This document shows, piece after piece, positions 48,720-59,379 of a stretch of DNA of 64,000 bases. The notes under the pieces are model-generated. The model was not told the origin of the DNA, did not search any database, and was given only the letters and a program-made list of their open reading frames with translations. The position numbers were made by a program, and so were the translations under genes. Position 1 is the stretch's first letter; the number at the start of each line of letters is the position of its first letter. Source of the stretch: an uncultured Lewinella sp. (lineage in GTDB: Bacteria; Bacteroidota; Bacteroidia; Chitinophagales; Saprospiraceae); NCBI GenBank assembly GCA_937873655.1, contig CALMYQ010000052.1, positions 1 through 64,000 of the forward strand, read 5' to 3'.

Positions 48720-51485
48720 ATGGATACCAAGGTTATGAAACAATATATCTTTTTAATCCTTTGCCTTGCCTTCGGTCTGCAATCAGGATATACCCAAACA
48801 GTAGACCAATGGATCAAGGCCGGCGACCGTGCTTCCTCAAAAGCCGATTATTACGCCGCTTTCCGTTATTACGAAGTTGCACTCCAATACGACTCCACCC
48901 GGATAGATGTATGGAACCAATACGCGGAATCCGCCAGGCAGTTTGACGCCTATAACAAGGCTGCCAAAGCCTATGAGAAGGTGGTCAGCTCGCCGCAAGG
49001 CAGAAATTTCCCTAAAGCCGCTTTCTGGTTGGCTCAATGCAAGCAAAGGCTGGGCCAGTATGAAAGCGCGGAAGCCTTTTACCGGCAATACATCGACGAC
49101 CAGCCCAGTATTTCCGATGCCGATTCGGTCGCCGCAATGAAGGGTATCGCCGATTGCACCTGGGCTGATTCCATCGCACAACATCAATCGGATATCGTAA
49201 TCGTCAACCTGGGGGACAAGATCAATTCCCCTTATTCGGATATCGCGCCGGCCTTTCGCGGCGATGAGTTCTATTATTCGGCTTACCGTTTTATAGACGA
49301 CCGGGATACCGCCAACCCGCCGCGCACTTTCTTCAAGATCCTTAAATCCGTAGAGGGCGCCGAAGGACAACCCATTTCCGACCTGACGCTCAAAGAGGGC
49401 GTGCACGCAGCGCACACCTCTTTTAACAAGGATTACACGATGGTGTATTTCAACCTCTGCGAATACGAAGACCAGAATAAAATCCGGTGCGATGTATACC
49501 GCAGCCCGGTCAGCGCGGACGGCAAATGGGGCGACCCCGTGAAACTCGATATCAACCTCCCGGGCTTCACCACCACCCAACCCAGTATCGGCGTGAACGG
49601 TCAAACCGGACAGGAGGTCCTTTATTTCTCCTCTGACCGGCCGGGCGGCAAAGGCCATATGGACCTCTGGTACAGCCTCCTTGATGAAAACGGGAAACCG
49701 GGGCAGCCCATGAACCTCGGCGCCCTGAATACCGCAGGAAATGATGTAACCCCATTCTGGTATACCCCGACCCAAACCCTGTATTTCAGTACCGACGGCA
49801 GGCCCACCCTGGGCGGATACGATATTTATGAAAGCCATTACCTGGGCGAGCGATGGTCCGCTCCGGAGAATATGGGGATTCCCGTCAATTCAAGCTACGA
49901 CGACCAGTACTTTATCCTGAATCCCTACGGCTATCTGGCTTACCTGGCGTCGAAAAGACCCCATGAGAATGCGATTTTCTGGGATGATACGAAGGACGCC
50001 TGTTGTTTTGACCTGTATTACCAGCAAAGGGATGTCCTGGTGCTGGATGTCTTTACCTTTAACAATGAGGACAAATCGCCCTTGCCGGGTACGGTCGTTG
50101 AGTTGATCGAGATCCTGCCCAACGGCGATGAAAAGCTGGTCAGCAAACTCTACAATGCCGACGGGAACGATTTCTTCTTCCCGTTGGAAAGGGGTAAAAA
50201 ATACAAGGTCCGGGGCAGCAAGGAAGAGTTTTCGCCCGATATGGCGATCATCGATACGCGCGATCCCAAATATAAGGACCAGACCCGCATCCGGCAGGAT
50301 CTTTTCCTCGATCCCGGGATCCGGCTGGATGTCCTGACCTTCAGAAAGATCGACTCCCTTGCGCTGAACGGCGCGACGGTCGAGGTCATGGAATTGACGC
50401 CCGACGGCAATATCCCGGTCGGCATTGCCGAAAATACACCGGAGAACAAATCAGAATTCATCGTCCAGAAAGGCAAACGCTACGTGATCAAGGGCACCCG
50501 CCCGGGATTCATCGGGCCCCAGCTCGACACGCTTGACCTTACCGATCCCAAATGGGCGGACGTTACCAGCATAGAGCGCAGACTCTACTTCCCGCAAACC
50601 CTCGAAATCCGGACCTTTGACGCCAAAAACCATCAACCGCTGGCAGGGGTAACCATTGAGATCATGACCTTTGCGCCGACAGGTTTGGACTCCTTGTCCA
50701 CGCGCACCAATTTTGAGGACAATAAATTCCTGTACTCGCCTTTCGACCTGGAAAGGAACTATTTCGTTCAGGCTTCCCGGCCGGGATACCTGCCCTTTGT
50801 AATTGATAATCTAAAAATAACGGAAAAGGAAATTATCGACGCGGGCGGCGAGATCGTCCTGGAAATTGAACTGCAGCGCAAGTCCATCGTCGAAATGCTG
50901 CCGATCTCCCTGTATTACGACAACGACCGCCCGGACCCCCGGACGCTCAATATCACGACGGACAAGGAATATGTTCAAACCTACGAATTGTACTACGCCA
51001 AAAAGGATGAATTCCTGAATGAATTCACCCAGGGCCGGACGGAACAGGAAAAATTCCGGGAAACCACCCGTTTCAATGACTTCTTCGACCGGGAGGTCAA
51101 AAAGGGAAGGGACGCACTGGACGTATTTGCGGAAGAACTCCTGGTGGTGCTGAAGGACAATTCATCCGTTACCCTGACGCTGATGGGGTATGCCAGCCCG
51201 CGCGCAACGGCGCCCTACAACTTCAACCTGAGTAAACGCCGGATCGATTGCGTCAAAAATTACTTTGAGGGTTACCTGGACGGCGCCCTGGTGCCGTACA
51301 TGTCTTCGGGCAAACTGAAATTCAGGGAAGAACCTTACGGCGAATCGACCGCCAACCTGGATGAGGTCAGCGACAAGCTGAATGACCCCAGGAACTCGGT
51401 CTACAGCATCCGGGCATCAGTGGAAAGAAGAGTGGAGATTAAGAAAATCGATATCAAAAACAAAGAATTGACGAGCAATCGCTAA
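48720..51485 (+). CDS. OmpA-family envelope protein with TPR and PD40-like repeats (921 aa)
   Basis: Exported envelope protein linking outer membrane and peptidoglycan. Signal peptide about 6-25; an internal ATG at 48735 is an equally good start. TPR-like helices span about 28-140 (AFRYYEVALQYDSTRIDVWNQYAE, AAKAYEKVVSSPQ). A WD40-like PD40 propeller-type region lies at about 165-430 (GDEFYYSAYRF, VLYFSSDRPGGKGHMDLWY, LYFSTDGRPTLGGYDIY). Three related CNA-like/carboxypeptidase-regulatory-like segments follow (about 435-730), each with L-x-V-x-T-F and V-E-(L/V)-(I/M)-E. The OmpA-like domain (about 790-915) ends SVERRVEIKK, with GYASPRATAPYNFNLSKRRIDCV at its core. It lies 33 bp after PorP and 32 bp before the adhesin. 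The architecture matches PorE-like partners of SprF/PorP in T9SS. Confidence 0.92.
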   Translation: MDTKVMKQYIFLILCLAFGLQSGYTQTVDQWIKAGDRASSKADYYAAFRYYEVALQYDSTRIDVWNQYAESARQFDAYNKAAKAYEKVVSSPQGRNFPKAAFWLAQCKQRLGQYESAEAFYRQYIDDQPSISDADSVAAMKGIADCTWADSIAQHQSDIVIVNLGDKINSPYSDIAPAFRGDEFYYSAYRFIDDRDTANPPRTFFKILKSVEGAEGQPISDLTLKEGVHAAHTSFNKDYTMVYFNLCEYEDQNKIRCDVYRSPVSADGKWGDPVKLDINLPGFTTTQPSIGVNGQTGQEVLYFSSDRPGGKGHMDLWYSLLDENGKPGQPMNLGALNTAGNDVTPFWYTPTQTLYFSTDGRPTLGGYDIYESHYLGERWSAPENMGIPVNSSYDDQYFILNPYGYLAYLASKRPHENAIFWDDTKDACCFDLYYQQRDVLVLDVFTFNNEDKSPLPGTVVELIEILPNGDEKLVSKLYNADGNDFFFPLERGKKYKVRGSKEEFSPDMAIIDTRDPKYKDQTRIRQDLFLDPGIRLDVLTFRKIDSLALNGATVEVMELTPDGNIPVGIAENTPENKSEFIVQKGKRYVIKGTRPGFIGPQLDTLDLTDPKWADVTSIERRLYFPQTLEIRTFDAKNHQPLAGVTIEIMTFAPTGLDSLSTRTNFEDNKFLYSPFDLERNYFVQASRPGYLPFVIDNLKITEKEIIDAGGEIVLEIELQRKSIVEMLPISLYYDNDRPDPRTLNITTDKEYVQTYELYYAKKDEFLNEFTQGRTEQEKFRETTRFNDFFDREVKKGRDALDVFAEELLVVLKDNSSVTLTLMGYASPRATAPYNFNLSKRRIDCVKNYFEGYLDGALVPYMSSGKLKFREEPYGESTANLDEVSDKLNDPRNSVYSIRASVERRVEIKKIDIKNKELTSNR

Positions 51486-51517
51486 GCTGGTCGACTCGAA
51501 ATCTTCAATCTCATACC

Positions 51518-54500
51518 ATGGAGAAAACATTCCATAAACATATTGCACACGGCCATTTCAGCCAGGGACCGTCGTGGTTAAAAAATATAAAGATGAAACG
51601 CATTCATACCCAAAAACAGCTCCGGACCGGAGCGCTCAATACGCTGATTTTGCTGATAGCCCTTGCCTGGTCTGCCGCCCTTCATGGAGAAGGTACGCGC
51701 CAGGTGGCCCCGACCGGGCCGGGCGACATTGTAATGCTGGAAACGAACAGCCCCGATTTCGGCAATTTCGCTACCTTCAACGGCCCGGAAGACAGCCGGC
51801 TCTACATTACGATCAATGACCCGGGCGAAGTGGTCTACCTCGGTTTGTCGGCCGAATTCAGCGATCTCGGGTCCCCTTTCGGATTGTTGAGCTACAGCCA
51901 GTATCGCTTTCGCATCAAGAAAGTGGTGCAGGGCGGCCCCGACCCGATCGTTCACGGCCCGTTTACCATCAGCAATACCAATGCCAATGTCAACAGTTGG
52001 AATCAGGCGCAATACGGATCGTACAGCGTAACCGCTACCAACTCCGGCGGACAACTGATCTACCAGTTCGCACCCGGTTCAGCCGGCGATTACTATATCG
52101 AATTTGCGGATTTCACCAGCGATAACGACCCCAAAGTAATGATCGGTTTCTGGGACATTACCGTTACCTCAGGGGGGAACCCCGTCAACGGCCGTGTCTG
52201 GTCAAGGAACTGGGCCTTCCGCACCCCCAGGGTTGCCGGCAATATTTACCCGGAATGCGGTTGGGACCGGCCCTTCAACGGCACCCTTTATTCCTATACG
52301 ACCGACGGATTCGTTTCCAAAATCGATTTTCAGAATTCCGGATTCCAGGGGCTGTCCTTCAACGTGGCTTTCACCAGCCAGGGGCCCGGCGCCACCGGCG
52401 ACCTGACCGAAAGGCGTAAATCGGTATATAATGCCAACGCGACCGGCGCGGCGGCGGAACATAAAATATTCCTGTCCGAACCGGACCCCGTGGTGTTCCC
52501 CAACGGAGAATGCGGGGAGATCACCGCTGCTTCCACGTTTCACTGTACCGGCGACGGCAACTTCTGCCTGGATGTGTCCGTTACCAAACCCGGACAGGTG
52601 GAAATCTACCTGGATTTTAACCGGAACGGGATATTTGATCCCAACTCCCAGGATGTCAGCCTGGTCTATAATTTCGGACCCAATGAAATTGCGGCCTGCA
52701 TTCCCTGGGACGGACTCAGGGGGGACAGTACGGCGGTCGCTTTCGGCGATACCGTGAACCTGCTTTTTTACTATTCCCAGGGCGTCCAGCATTGGGCCGT
52801 TTACGACGGTGAATTCCTGAAGAACGGGTTCTGCGTGGAAGCCGTGCGCCCCACCTGCGGAAGCCTGACAACGGATATTCTGTATTGGGATGACCGGAAC
52901 ATCGTAGAGGACCCGGGAACCGGCCAGCCCAAGGACGGCCGCGGCGGCTGCCCCTGCGGCAGCGGTTGCCGTACCTGGACCAACTTTGACTCCAACCCCG
53001 GGATGAATGACTGCAGCAATATCCTGGATGAAAATACCACGGGATACGGCGACAAAAGCACCCTGAACACCTGGTGGTACGCCAATATTGTATTTGAGCA
53101 AAAGGTAAACATCCCCCTGCTCAGTTGCATGATCGTCACCGCTGACGACAGCATATGCGCCGGTGAAACGACCGTGTTTGAGGCAGTCGTTTCAGGGACC
53201 TCTACCCAGTATACCTATTCCTGGTCGGGCCCGGCCGGATTTACGTCCAACCAGGCTTCTACGGGCCCGATCGGCATCCCCGGAGAATACTGCGTCACGA
53301 TTACGGATGTTCACGGATGTACCTCCACCTGTTGCCGCGACCTGATCCAGAACGGAACCCTTGTGGTGACGGCAACTTCTACCAACGCCACTTGCGAAGC
53401 TTCTACAGACGGGACCGTAACTGCTATGGCATCAGGCGGGGTAGGCGATTATTCCTACAGCCTTGACAACGGCCCGTTCCAACCCGACCCGGTGTTCACC
53501 GGTGTCAGCGCAGGCACCCATACCCTCACCGTAATGGACGACCAGGGCTGTCCCGCCGTGATCGAGGTGATTGTGGAAGCCGACCTGGTGATCGATATCG
53601 CCTACCCGGATACGATCCTGGTGTGCAGCGGCGAATCGGCCCAGATCACGCCGGCCGGCAGTACGATCGGGTTGTTTTTCAGCTGGGATCCGGTGGCGGG
53701 CCTGAGTGACCCGAATGCGGCGGACCCGGTGGTAACGCCTTCCGGCCCCACGCTCTATACCGTGACGATCGGCCTGGAAAATGTTCCCGCCTGTCAGATC
53801 GAACAACAGGTATTCGTCAATGTGACACCACCCATCAACCTGGAAGTTTCAGGCGACCTGACGACCTGCCAGGATTCGACCACCCTGACCGCTACGGCTT
53901 CTGCCGGTGTCGGATTGGCCTGGTATGACGGCGCAGGCAACCTGATCTCAGATCAGGCCAGTATCACCCTGCCTGTTTCCGGTCCGGCCAATTACAGCGT
54001 GATCGCTTCCGATACTCTTGGTTGTCAGGACACCGTTCTGCTGACGGTCAGCGGCGGCCCGGTCGATGTGGTCATACCCGATACGGCTGCCGTTTGCCTG
54101 GGTGAGCAGATCGACCTGACCGTGATCAATCAGGACCCCAATGATACTTTAACCTATTTGTGGACCCCGGCCGGACTTTTTGCCGGGGGGACGGATACGG
54201 CGAGCCCTGATTATATCGAAACAGTAGGGTATAACACCGTTTATGTGACGATTACCAACCAGTTTGGCTGCATATACGAAGATTCGGTCCATGTAGCGGT
54301 CATCGACCCGGCTATCAGCCTCAGCTTTACCAGTGAAGTGCAATGCGACGGAACGACCGTCAAATTTACCAATACGAGCACCGATGCGTTCGGTTATCTG
54401 TGGCTGTTCGGCGACGGTACCACCAGCACGGCTACCAATCCGGTTCACCTGTATCCGGGGCCCGGCACCTATACCGTCACCCTGACCACGGTGTATGATG

Positions 54501-57268
54501 TGGACTGCGTCGTGCCGGCAACGGCTACCATCGTCGTTGAGGCGCCGGAACTGATCGCGGACTTTACTTACGATATCGTAGCATGTGCGCAAACCGGCGC
54601 AACGATTGCCTTTTTTGACCAGACCTTTAACTCTTCCGGCAGCGACCTGACCTGGATGTGGACCTTCAGCGACGGGACGATTTCCGGCGAGCAGAATCCG
54701 ATGGTCGATTTTGCCGGTTCCGGCGAACTGATCGCCACCCTGGTGGTAAATGCCTCCAACGGCTGCGTGAGCGAAGTTTCGGATACCCTCGACATTCAAT
54801 TGGTCGACGTCAGCCTGGCGGACACCATTATCGTTTGCCTGGGCGATTCGGCAGAGTTGAATCCGGACGGAAACCCCGATCTGACCTACGAATGGATTCC
54901 GGCAACCGGTCTGGACGACCCGAATTCGGCCAATCCGACCGTTACACCGGCCTCCACGACGATTTACTCCGTCACCATTCAGAATATTGCCGGCTCGGAC
55001 ACGTGTACCATTACAGAACAGATCACCGTATTCGTACCCGATCCGATCAATTTGAATATCGGTCCGGATATCGTCACCTGCGGCGAAGATGTGACCCTGA
55101 CGGCATCAGCCGATGTGCCGGTGACGGTGCAGTGGATCAGTACCAACGAAGGCGGCCCGATCGGCAACGGCCCTGTGATCGAATTCAACCCCTTCGGGAC
55201 GGATACCATCATTGCCAAGGCAACCGACGGCTTCGGCTGTATGGCCTTCGACACCCTGATCCTGATCAACAACGGGGTAGATGCGGAGCTTGATCCCGCC
55301 GGGCCGATCATGGCCTGCGAAGGGTTTGAGACCGAATTCTCGGTGACCAACCTCGACCCCAACGACATCCTGAGCTATCAATGGTCGCCGGAGGAATTTA
55401 TTGCCGGCAGCACCACGGATTCGGCCGCGACCTATGTCATTACCGAAGGCAATATTACCGTCCGGGTCATCGTGTCCAATCAATTCGGCTGCAACGATAC
55501 CCTGACGGCCCAATTGTCGGTGGTTCCTTTTGACCCCAACCTCCCGGATACGGTAATGGTTTGCCCCGGTACGCAACCGGAGATCAACCCCGAATTCACG
55601 CCGGGTTATACCTACCAATGGTCGCCGCCGGAAGGGCTCAGCGATCCGAATGCCCCCAATCCGGTTTTCACGGGTACGGAGGACATGTTGTACTATGTTA
55701 CCGTAACCAATACCGTCCAGGGCTTCACCTGCGAAGTGACGGATTCGGTTTGGGTGCTCTTCTATCCTGAGATCGGGCTGGAGACCACCGGAGACACGGT
55801 CCTTTGCGAGGCTGTCCCCGTCGTGCTGACCGCAGCAACCGACGTACCCGCGCAGATTGACTGGTATACGGATTTCAACGGGACACCGTTCGATTCCGGT
55901 TCACCCATAACGGTGACCCCGGAAAACGGGCAGAATATTTACATTGCCATTGCAACGGACACCCTTACCGGCTGTCAGGATACCAGCATGGTTGCGATCC
56001 TGGTCAATTCGATCAACGGCATACCGGATACGATGATCACCGTGTGCGCGAATACCCCGACTGAGTTGAACCCGGGCGGCAATCCTGATCTGGAATACGT
56101 GTGGACGCCGGATACGAACCTCGACCTTACGGAGCCATGGAATCCGGTCATTACAACCGATTCCATGCAGACCTTCCATGTGGTCATCACCGACCCCGGC
56201 AGCGGATGCATGCTCACCCGGGATATCAAGGTAAACGTGTATCCGCTGATCAACATCAATGCCGGAGAGGATATCGTGCAATGCGCGCAAAATCCCGTTA
56301 CGCTGGAAGCTACCGCCGATGTGGATCTGGAGAGCGTGATCTGGCTGGAGAACGGCACACAGGTGGGTACGGGTTTGATCATTACGCCCACGCCGCCGTT
56401 GGGCATTGTTGAATATGTGGTGATCGGTACCGACTTCAACGGCTGCATGGACAGCGACACCGTGAAGGTCAGCACGGTGCCTGTGCAAGCGACCATTACT
56501 TCCCCGCTGGTGATCTGTGAAGAAACGGATGCGGTAGAGTTGATGGTCACCAACCTAGATCCGACCCAGGAACTGACCATTGCATGGAGCCCGGCCAATG
56601 CGGTTGAACCCGCCACCGGCCCCATTGTTACGGTCAACCCCAACCTCGCTACCGACTTTACGGCTATTGTGACCAATCAATACGGCTGTTCGGATACGTT
56701 GAGCACGTCCGTTACGCTGATCACCCTGAACCTGGATCTGACGATCAGTGCGGAACCGGATACCATCCGGTTGGGCGAATCGACGACCATCACCGTCGGC
56801 GGATGCCCAACCTGCGATTTTGACTGGACCGTGCCTTCAGGCGGCATTACCCCGGATACAGGGCCCATTGTCGTGGCAACGCCGGAAGAGGCCGGAAGCC
56901 AGGTCTATGAGGTTGCTGTCGGCATGTTGGGCTGTGTGGAAGAACTGAGCATTGAGATCGTGGTGCTGCCGTTTGTTTGCGACGAGGACCACGTGTTCCT
57001 GCCCAATACCTTTACGCCGAACGGCGACGGCGTCAACGACGTGGTGCGCTTGAGGAGCCTCTTCCTGGAGGATTACCTCGACTTTGAGCTGATGATCTAT
57101 AACCGCTGGGGGCAGGAGATCTTCCGGACCACCGATCCGTTCGCGATCTGGGACGGCACCTTCAAGGGAGAAAGATTGCCGCCGGACGTATACGGCTATT
57201 GGTTGAAAGTCAGGTGTCCGGACGAAGAAGAATTGATCCAGAAGGGCAATATTACGCTTATCCGTTAG
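51518..57268 (+). CDS. Giant adhesin with PKD and SprB-like repeats, T9SS type B C-terminal domain (1916 aa)
   Basis: Very large surface protein. The hydrophobic signal (LNTLILLIALAWSAALHG) sits after ~40 residues; ATG 51593 would give a shorter, more normal signal peptide. Residues ~60-540 are beta-rich and unassigned. From ~545 come Ig/PKD-like modules (YTYSWSGPAGFTSNQAS, FGYLWLFGDGTTSTATNPVH) and four copies of a module with C-x-G-x-x-x-x-(L/I)-N/T-P, then Y-x-W-x-P-x-x-G-L-x-D-P-N. These start near 710, 1105, 1345 and 1505 in rough order. The last ~95 residues (FLPNTFTPNGDGVNDVVRLR to KGNITLIR) are the gliding motility-associated type B domain. Cotranscribed with PorP/SprF and OmpA genes upstream and DUF1573 12 bp downstream. 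Probably a surface adhesin or gliding/attachment factor. Confidence 0.93.
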   Translation: MEKTFHKHIAHGHFSQGPSWLKNIKMKRIHTQKQLRTGALNTLILLIALAWSAALHGEGTRQVAPTGPGDIVMLETNSPDFGNFATFNGPEDSRLYITINDPGEVVYLGLSAEFSDLGSPFGLLSYSQYRFRIKKVVQGGPDPIVHGPFTISNTNANVNSWNQAQYGSYSVTATNSGGQLIYQFAPGSAGDYYIEFADFTSDNDPKVMIGFWDITVTSGGNPVNGRVWSRNWAFRTPRVAGNIYPECGWDRPFNGTLYSYTTDGFVSKIDFQNSGFQGLSFNVAFTSQGPGATGDLTERRKSVYNANATGAAAEHKIFLSEPDPVVFPNGECGEITAASTFHCTGDGNFCLDVSVTKPGQVEIYLDFNRNGIFDPNSQDVSLVYNFGPNEIAACIPWDGLRGDSTAVAFGDTVNLLFYYSQGVQHWAVYDGEFLKNGFCVEAVRPTCGSLTTDILYWDDRNIVEDPGTGQPKDGRGGCPCGSGCRTWTNFDSNPGMNDCSNILDENTTGYGDKSTLNTWWYANIVFEQKVNIPLLSCMIVTADDSICAGETTVFEAVVSGTSTQYTYSWSGPAGFTSNQASTGPIGIPGEYCVTITDVHGCTSTCCRDLIQNGTLVVTATSTNATCEASTDGTVTAMASGGVGDYSYSLDNGPFQPDPVFTGVSAGTHTLTVMDDQGCPAVIEVIVEADLVIDIAYPDTILVCSGESAQITPAGSTIGLFFSWDPVAGLSDPNAADPVVTPSGPTLYTVTIGLENVPACQIEQQVFVNVTPPINLEVSGDLTTCQDSTTLTATASAGVGLAWYDGAGNLISDQASITLPVSGPANYSVIASDTLGCQDTVLLTVSGGPVDVVIPDTAAVCLGEQIDLTVINQDPNDTLTYLWTPAGLFAGGTDTASPDYIETVGYNTVYVTITNQFGCIYEDSVHVAVIDPAISLSFTSEVQCDGTTVKFTNTSTDAFGYLWLFGDGTTSTATNPVHLYPGPGTYTVTLTTVYDVDCVVPATATIVVEAPELIADFTYDIVACAQTGATIAFFDQTFNSSGSDLTWMWTFSDGTISGEQNPMVDFAGSGELIATLVVNASNGCVSEVSDTLDIQLVDVSLADTIIVCLGDSAELNPDGNPDLTYEWIPATGLDDPNSANPTVTPASTTIYSVTIQNIAGSDTCTITEQITVFVPDPINLNIGPDIVTCGEDVTLTASADVPVTVQWISTNEGGPIGNGPVIEFNPFGTDTIIAKATDGFGCMAFDTLILINNGVDAELDPAGPIMACEGFETEFSVTNLDPNDILSYQWSPEEFIAGSTTDSAATYVITEGNITVRVIVSNQFGCNDTLTAQLSVVPFDPNLPDTVMVCPGTQPEINPEFTPGYTYQWSPPEGLSDPNAPNPVFTGTEDMLYYVTVTNTVQGFTCEVTDSVWVLFYPEIGLETTGDTVLCEAVPVVLTAATDVPAQIDWYTDFNGTPFDSGSPITVTPENGQNIYIAIATDTLTGCQDTSMVAILVNSINGIPDTMITVCANTPTELNPGGNPDLEYVWTPDTNLDLTEPWNPVITTDSMQTFHVVITDPGSGCMLTRDIKVNVYPLININAGEDIVQCAQNPVTLEATADVDLESVIWLENGTQVGTGLIITPTPPLGIVEYVVIGTDFNGCMDSDTVKVSTVPVQATITSPLVICEETDAVELMVTNLDPTQELTIAWSPANAVEPATGPIVTVNPNLATDFTAIVTNQYGCSDTLSTSVTLITLNLDLTISAEPDTIRLGESTTITVGGCPTCDFDWTVPSGGITPDTGPIVVATPEEAGSQVYEVAVGMLGCVEELSIEIVVLPFVCDEDHVFLPNTFTPNGDGVNDVVRLRSLFLEDYLDFELMIYNRWGQEIFRTTDPFAIWDGTFKGERLPPDVYGYWLKVRCPDEEELIQKGNITLIR

Positions 57269-57280
57269 CGTTTAGAGGAT

Positions 57281-57652
57281 ATGCTTTATCTGTTTTGTCT
57301 TTTACTCACCGTACAGGTGCAAAATACAGGGGCCGAGGTCATTCAATGGCTCGGCCCCACTGAATATGATTTCGGCGATCTTCCCTACAAGAAGGAGGCC
57401 TACCATACTTTTCGTTTCAAAAACGTGAGCGGTTCGCCCATGGTGATCGACAACGTGCGGCCCTCCTGCGGGTGCACGAGCCTGGAATGGCAAAAAACGC
57501 CCATTCCGGCGGACTCCCTTGCGGATATCCGCATCGAATATGATGCCCGGGACAAAGGATATTTCCGAAAATCCATCCGGGTATTTGTCAGCGGGCAGCG
57601 CAAAGCGGAAAAGTTGTGGATAGAGGGCTTCGTCATCGCGCCGGATGAGTGA
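57281..57652 (+). CDS. DUF1573 domain protein (123 aa)
   Basis: Small exported protein with a short hydrophobic N-terminus (MLYLFCLLLTVQV) and one DUF1573 Ig-like domain (about 22-122). The family block YDFGDLPYKKEAYHTFRFKNVSGSPMVIDNVRPSCGCTSLEW includes the G-C-T/C-G-C cysteine pair. In Bacteroidota this domain is common as a lone periplasmic protein or within larger surface proteins; its function is unknown. It starts 12 bp after the adhesin gene and is almost certainly in the same transcript. Lies 84 bp before the signal peptidase gene. Confidence 0.9.
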   Translation: MLYLFCLLLTVQVQNTGAEVIQWLGPTEYDFGDLPYKKEAYHTFRFKNVSGSPMVIDNVRPSCGCTSLEWQKTPIPADSLADIRIEYDARDKGYFRKSIRVFVSGQRKAEKLWIEGFVIAPDE

Positions 57653-57736
57653 AACTTGCCGTTTAACCTTTCCGTAACATTTTTTAGCTGTTAAATTCGT
57701 GTATATTTGCGCGGAATAAAACAGAGGGCAATACCT

Positions 57737-59353
57737 ATGGGCTTGTTTTTGTTGATTTACTACATCCTGTTAAGCGCATCATTGTACAAGGTATTTGAAA
57801 AAGCCGGCCGACCCGGCTGGCAAGCTTTGGCGCCGGGATATAATTTCGTGGTATGGGCGCAACTGGTGGGCCGGAAGGGCATTTACGCCGCCTGGATGCT
57901 ATTTCCTATTGTCAATTTCTTCATTTTCGCAGGCCTTTGCATCGATCTGGTCCGGTCGTTCGGCAAGCTCCGTTACTGGCATAGCGTTGTGGCGGTCGTG
58001 TTGGCCCCGGCGGCATTCTTTTACCTGGGGCTGAGCGGTAAGGAAAAATACGGCGGCCCCGTCCTCGATCAGGAAAAGGAATACCAGGCCAAACTGGAAG
58101 AGGCAAAAACCAAGAACAACAGCCGCCAGGCGGAACGGTTGCAAGCCCAGAACCCCTATAAAAAATCAGTCGTGAGAGAATGGGTTGAAGCCGTTGTTTT
58201 TGCTGTTTTCGCGGCCGCCTTTATCCGGATGTTCCTTATCGAAGCCTATGTCATCCCGACCCCTTCTATGGAGGGATCGCTGATGGTGGGCGACTTCCTC
58301 TTCGTCAGCAAGGCCCATTACGGCATCCGCATGCCGCAGACCATTGCCATGATCCCGCTCCTGCACAACCGGATCCCGGTGATCGGCGGCGAATCCTACC
58401 TGGACAAACCCAGCCTCGAATATTGCCGCCTCCCGGCCCTGGAATCCATCGATCACAACGATCCGGTGGTCTTTAATTTTCCGGCCGGAGACAGCGTATA
58501 TGTATTCCCTGACAGGACCTGGACCGTGGAGGACCTCCGCTACGGCGCCATCCGGGAAGCCAACCCGGGATACGATGCCCTGATCCGGGCCGGAAAGAAA
58601 AAACTCATCACCCGCCCGGTTGATAAGGAAGACCACTACATCAAACGATGCATCGGTTTGCCGGGCGATTCGCTTCAGGTCAGAAACCGTCAGGTATACA
58701 TCAACGGGCAAGCAGCCCAAAATCCCGCACATATCCAGTTTCTGTATCAGGTGACCGCGCCCAACGGGCTAAACGGCAAAGCCCTTGAACGGATCGGTCT
58801 GAGTCCGGGGGATGTGATCAAATCCAGGGATCTGCCCCCCAATATGTGGCTCCTGTTCCTGTCCAATCAGGAGAAGGAGGCCATCATGTCCGCCGATACC
58901 AGCGTCAGGGTCGATTACGTGGATTTCAGCTTGTTCGACCGCAATCCGCTCAAACTGTTCCCGCACGATCCCAAACATTTCAGCGGGTGGACGAACGACA
59001 ACTACGGGCCCGTCTATATTCCCAAAAAGGGCGCTACGGTGCAGATCAGCCCGGAAAATATTGCGCTTTATTCCCGCATTATCCATAATTATGAAGGCAA
59101 TGACCTTGAAGTGAAGAACGGCAAGGTGTATATCAATGGGCAGGAATCGACTTCCTATACCTTCAAAATGAATTATTACTGGATGATGGGAGACAACCGC
59201 CACAACTCGGAGGATTCCAGGGTATGGGGCTTTGTACCGGAAGATCATATCGTGGGCAAGCCGCTGTTCATCTGGTTTTCCATCAAGGAAGGCAAGAATA
59301 TCTTCAACGGCATCAACTGGAAAAGGATCTTTAAATCGGCCACTGCTAACTAG
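57737..59353 (+). CDS. lepB: Signal peptidase I (538 aa)
   Basis: Inner-membrane serine endopeptidase that removes signal peptides of exported proteins. I start at ATG 57737 (MGLFLLIYYILLS), preceded by AGAGGG; a TTG 30 nt upstream is less likely. Residues ~1-115 carry three to four TM helices of a DUF5684-like domain, usual for Bacteroidota lepB. The catalytic part has Ser177 in PTPSMEGSLMVGD and Lys303 in DHYIKRCIGLPGDSLQV. Box E is YWMMGDNRHNSEDSRVWGFVPEDHIVGKP. A large insertion separates Ser and Lys compared with E. coli LepB, also common in this phylum. It lies 84 bp after the DUF1573 gene. The surrounding genes encode exported proteins, but no special link is needed. Confidence 0.96.
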   Translation: MGLFLLIYYILLSASLYKVFEKAGRPGWQALAPGYNFVVWAQLVGRKGIYAAWMLFPIVNFFIFAGLCIDLVRSFGKLRYWHSVVAVVLAPAAFFYLGLSGKEKYGGPVLDQEKEYQAKLEEAKTKNNSRQAERLQAQNPYKKSVVREWVEAVVFAVFAAAFIRMFLIEAYVIPTPSMEGSLMVGDFLFVSKAHYGIRMPQTIAMIPLLHNRIPVIGGESYLDKPSLEYCRLPALESIDHNDPVVFNFPAGDSVYVFPDRTWTVEDLRYGAIREANPGYDALIRAGKKKLITRPVDKEDHYIKRCIGLPGDSLQVRNRQVYINGQAAQNPAHIQFLYQVTAPNGLNGKALERIGLSPGDVIKSRDLPPNMWLLFLSNQEKEAIMSADTSVRVDYVDFSLFDRNPLKLFPHDPKHFSGWTNDNYGPVYIPKKGATVQISPENIALYSRIIHNYEGNDLEVKNGKVYINGQESTSYTFKMNYYWMMGDNRHNSEDSRVWGFVPEDHIVGKPLFIWFSIKEGKNIFNGINWKRIFKSATAN

Positions 59354-59379
59354 CGCCGGTTTAAATTGTCTTTAAATAA

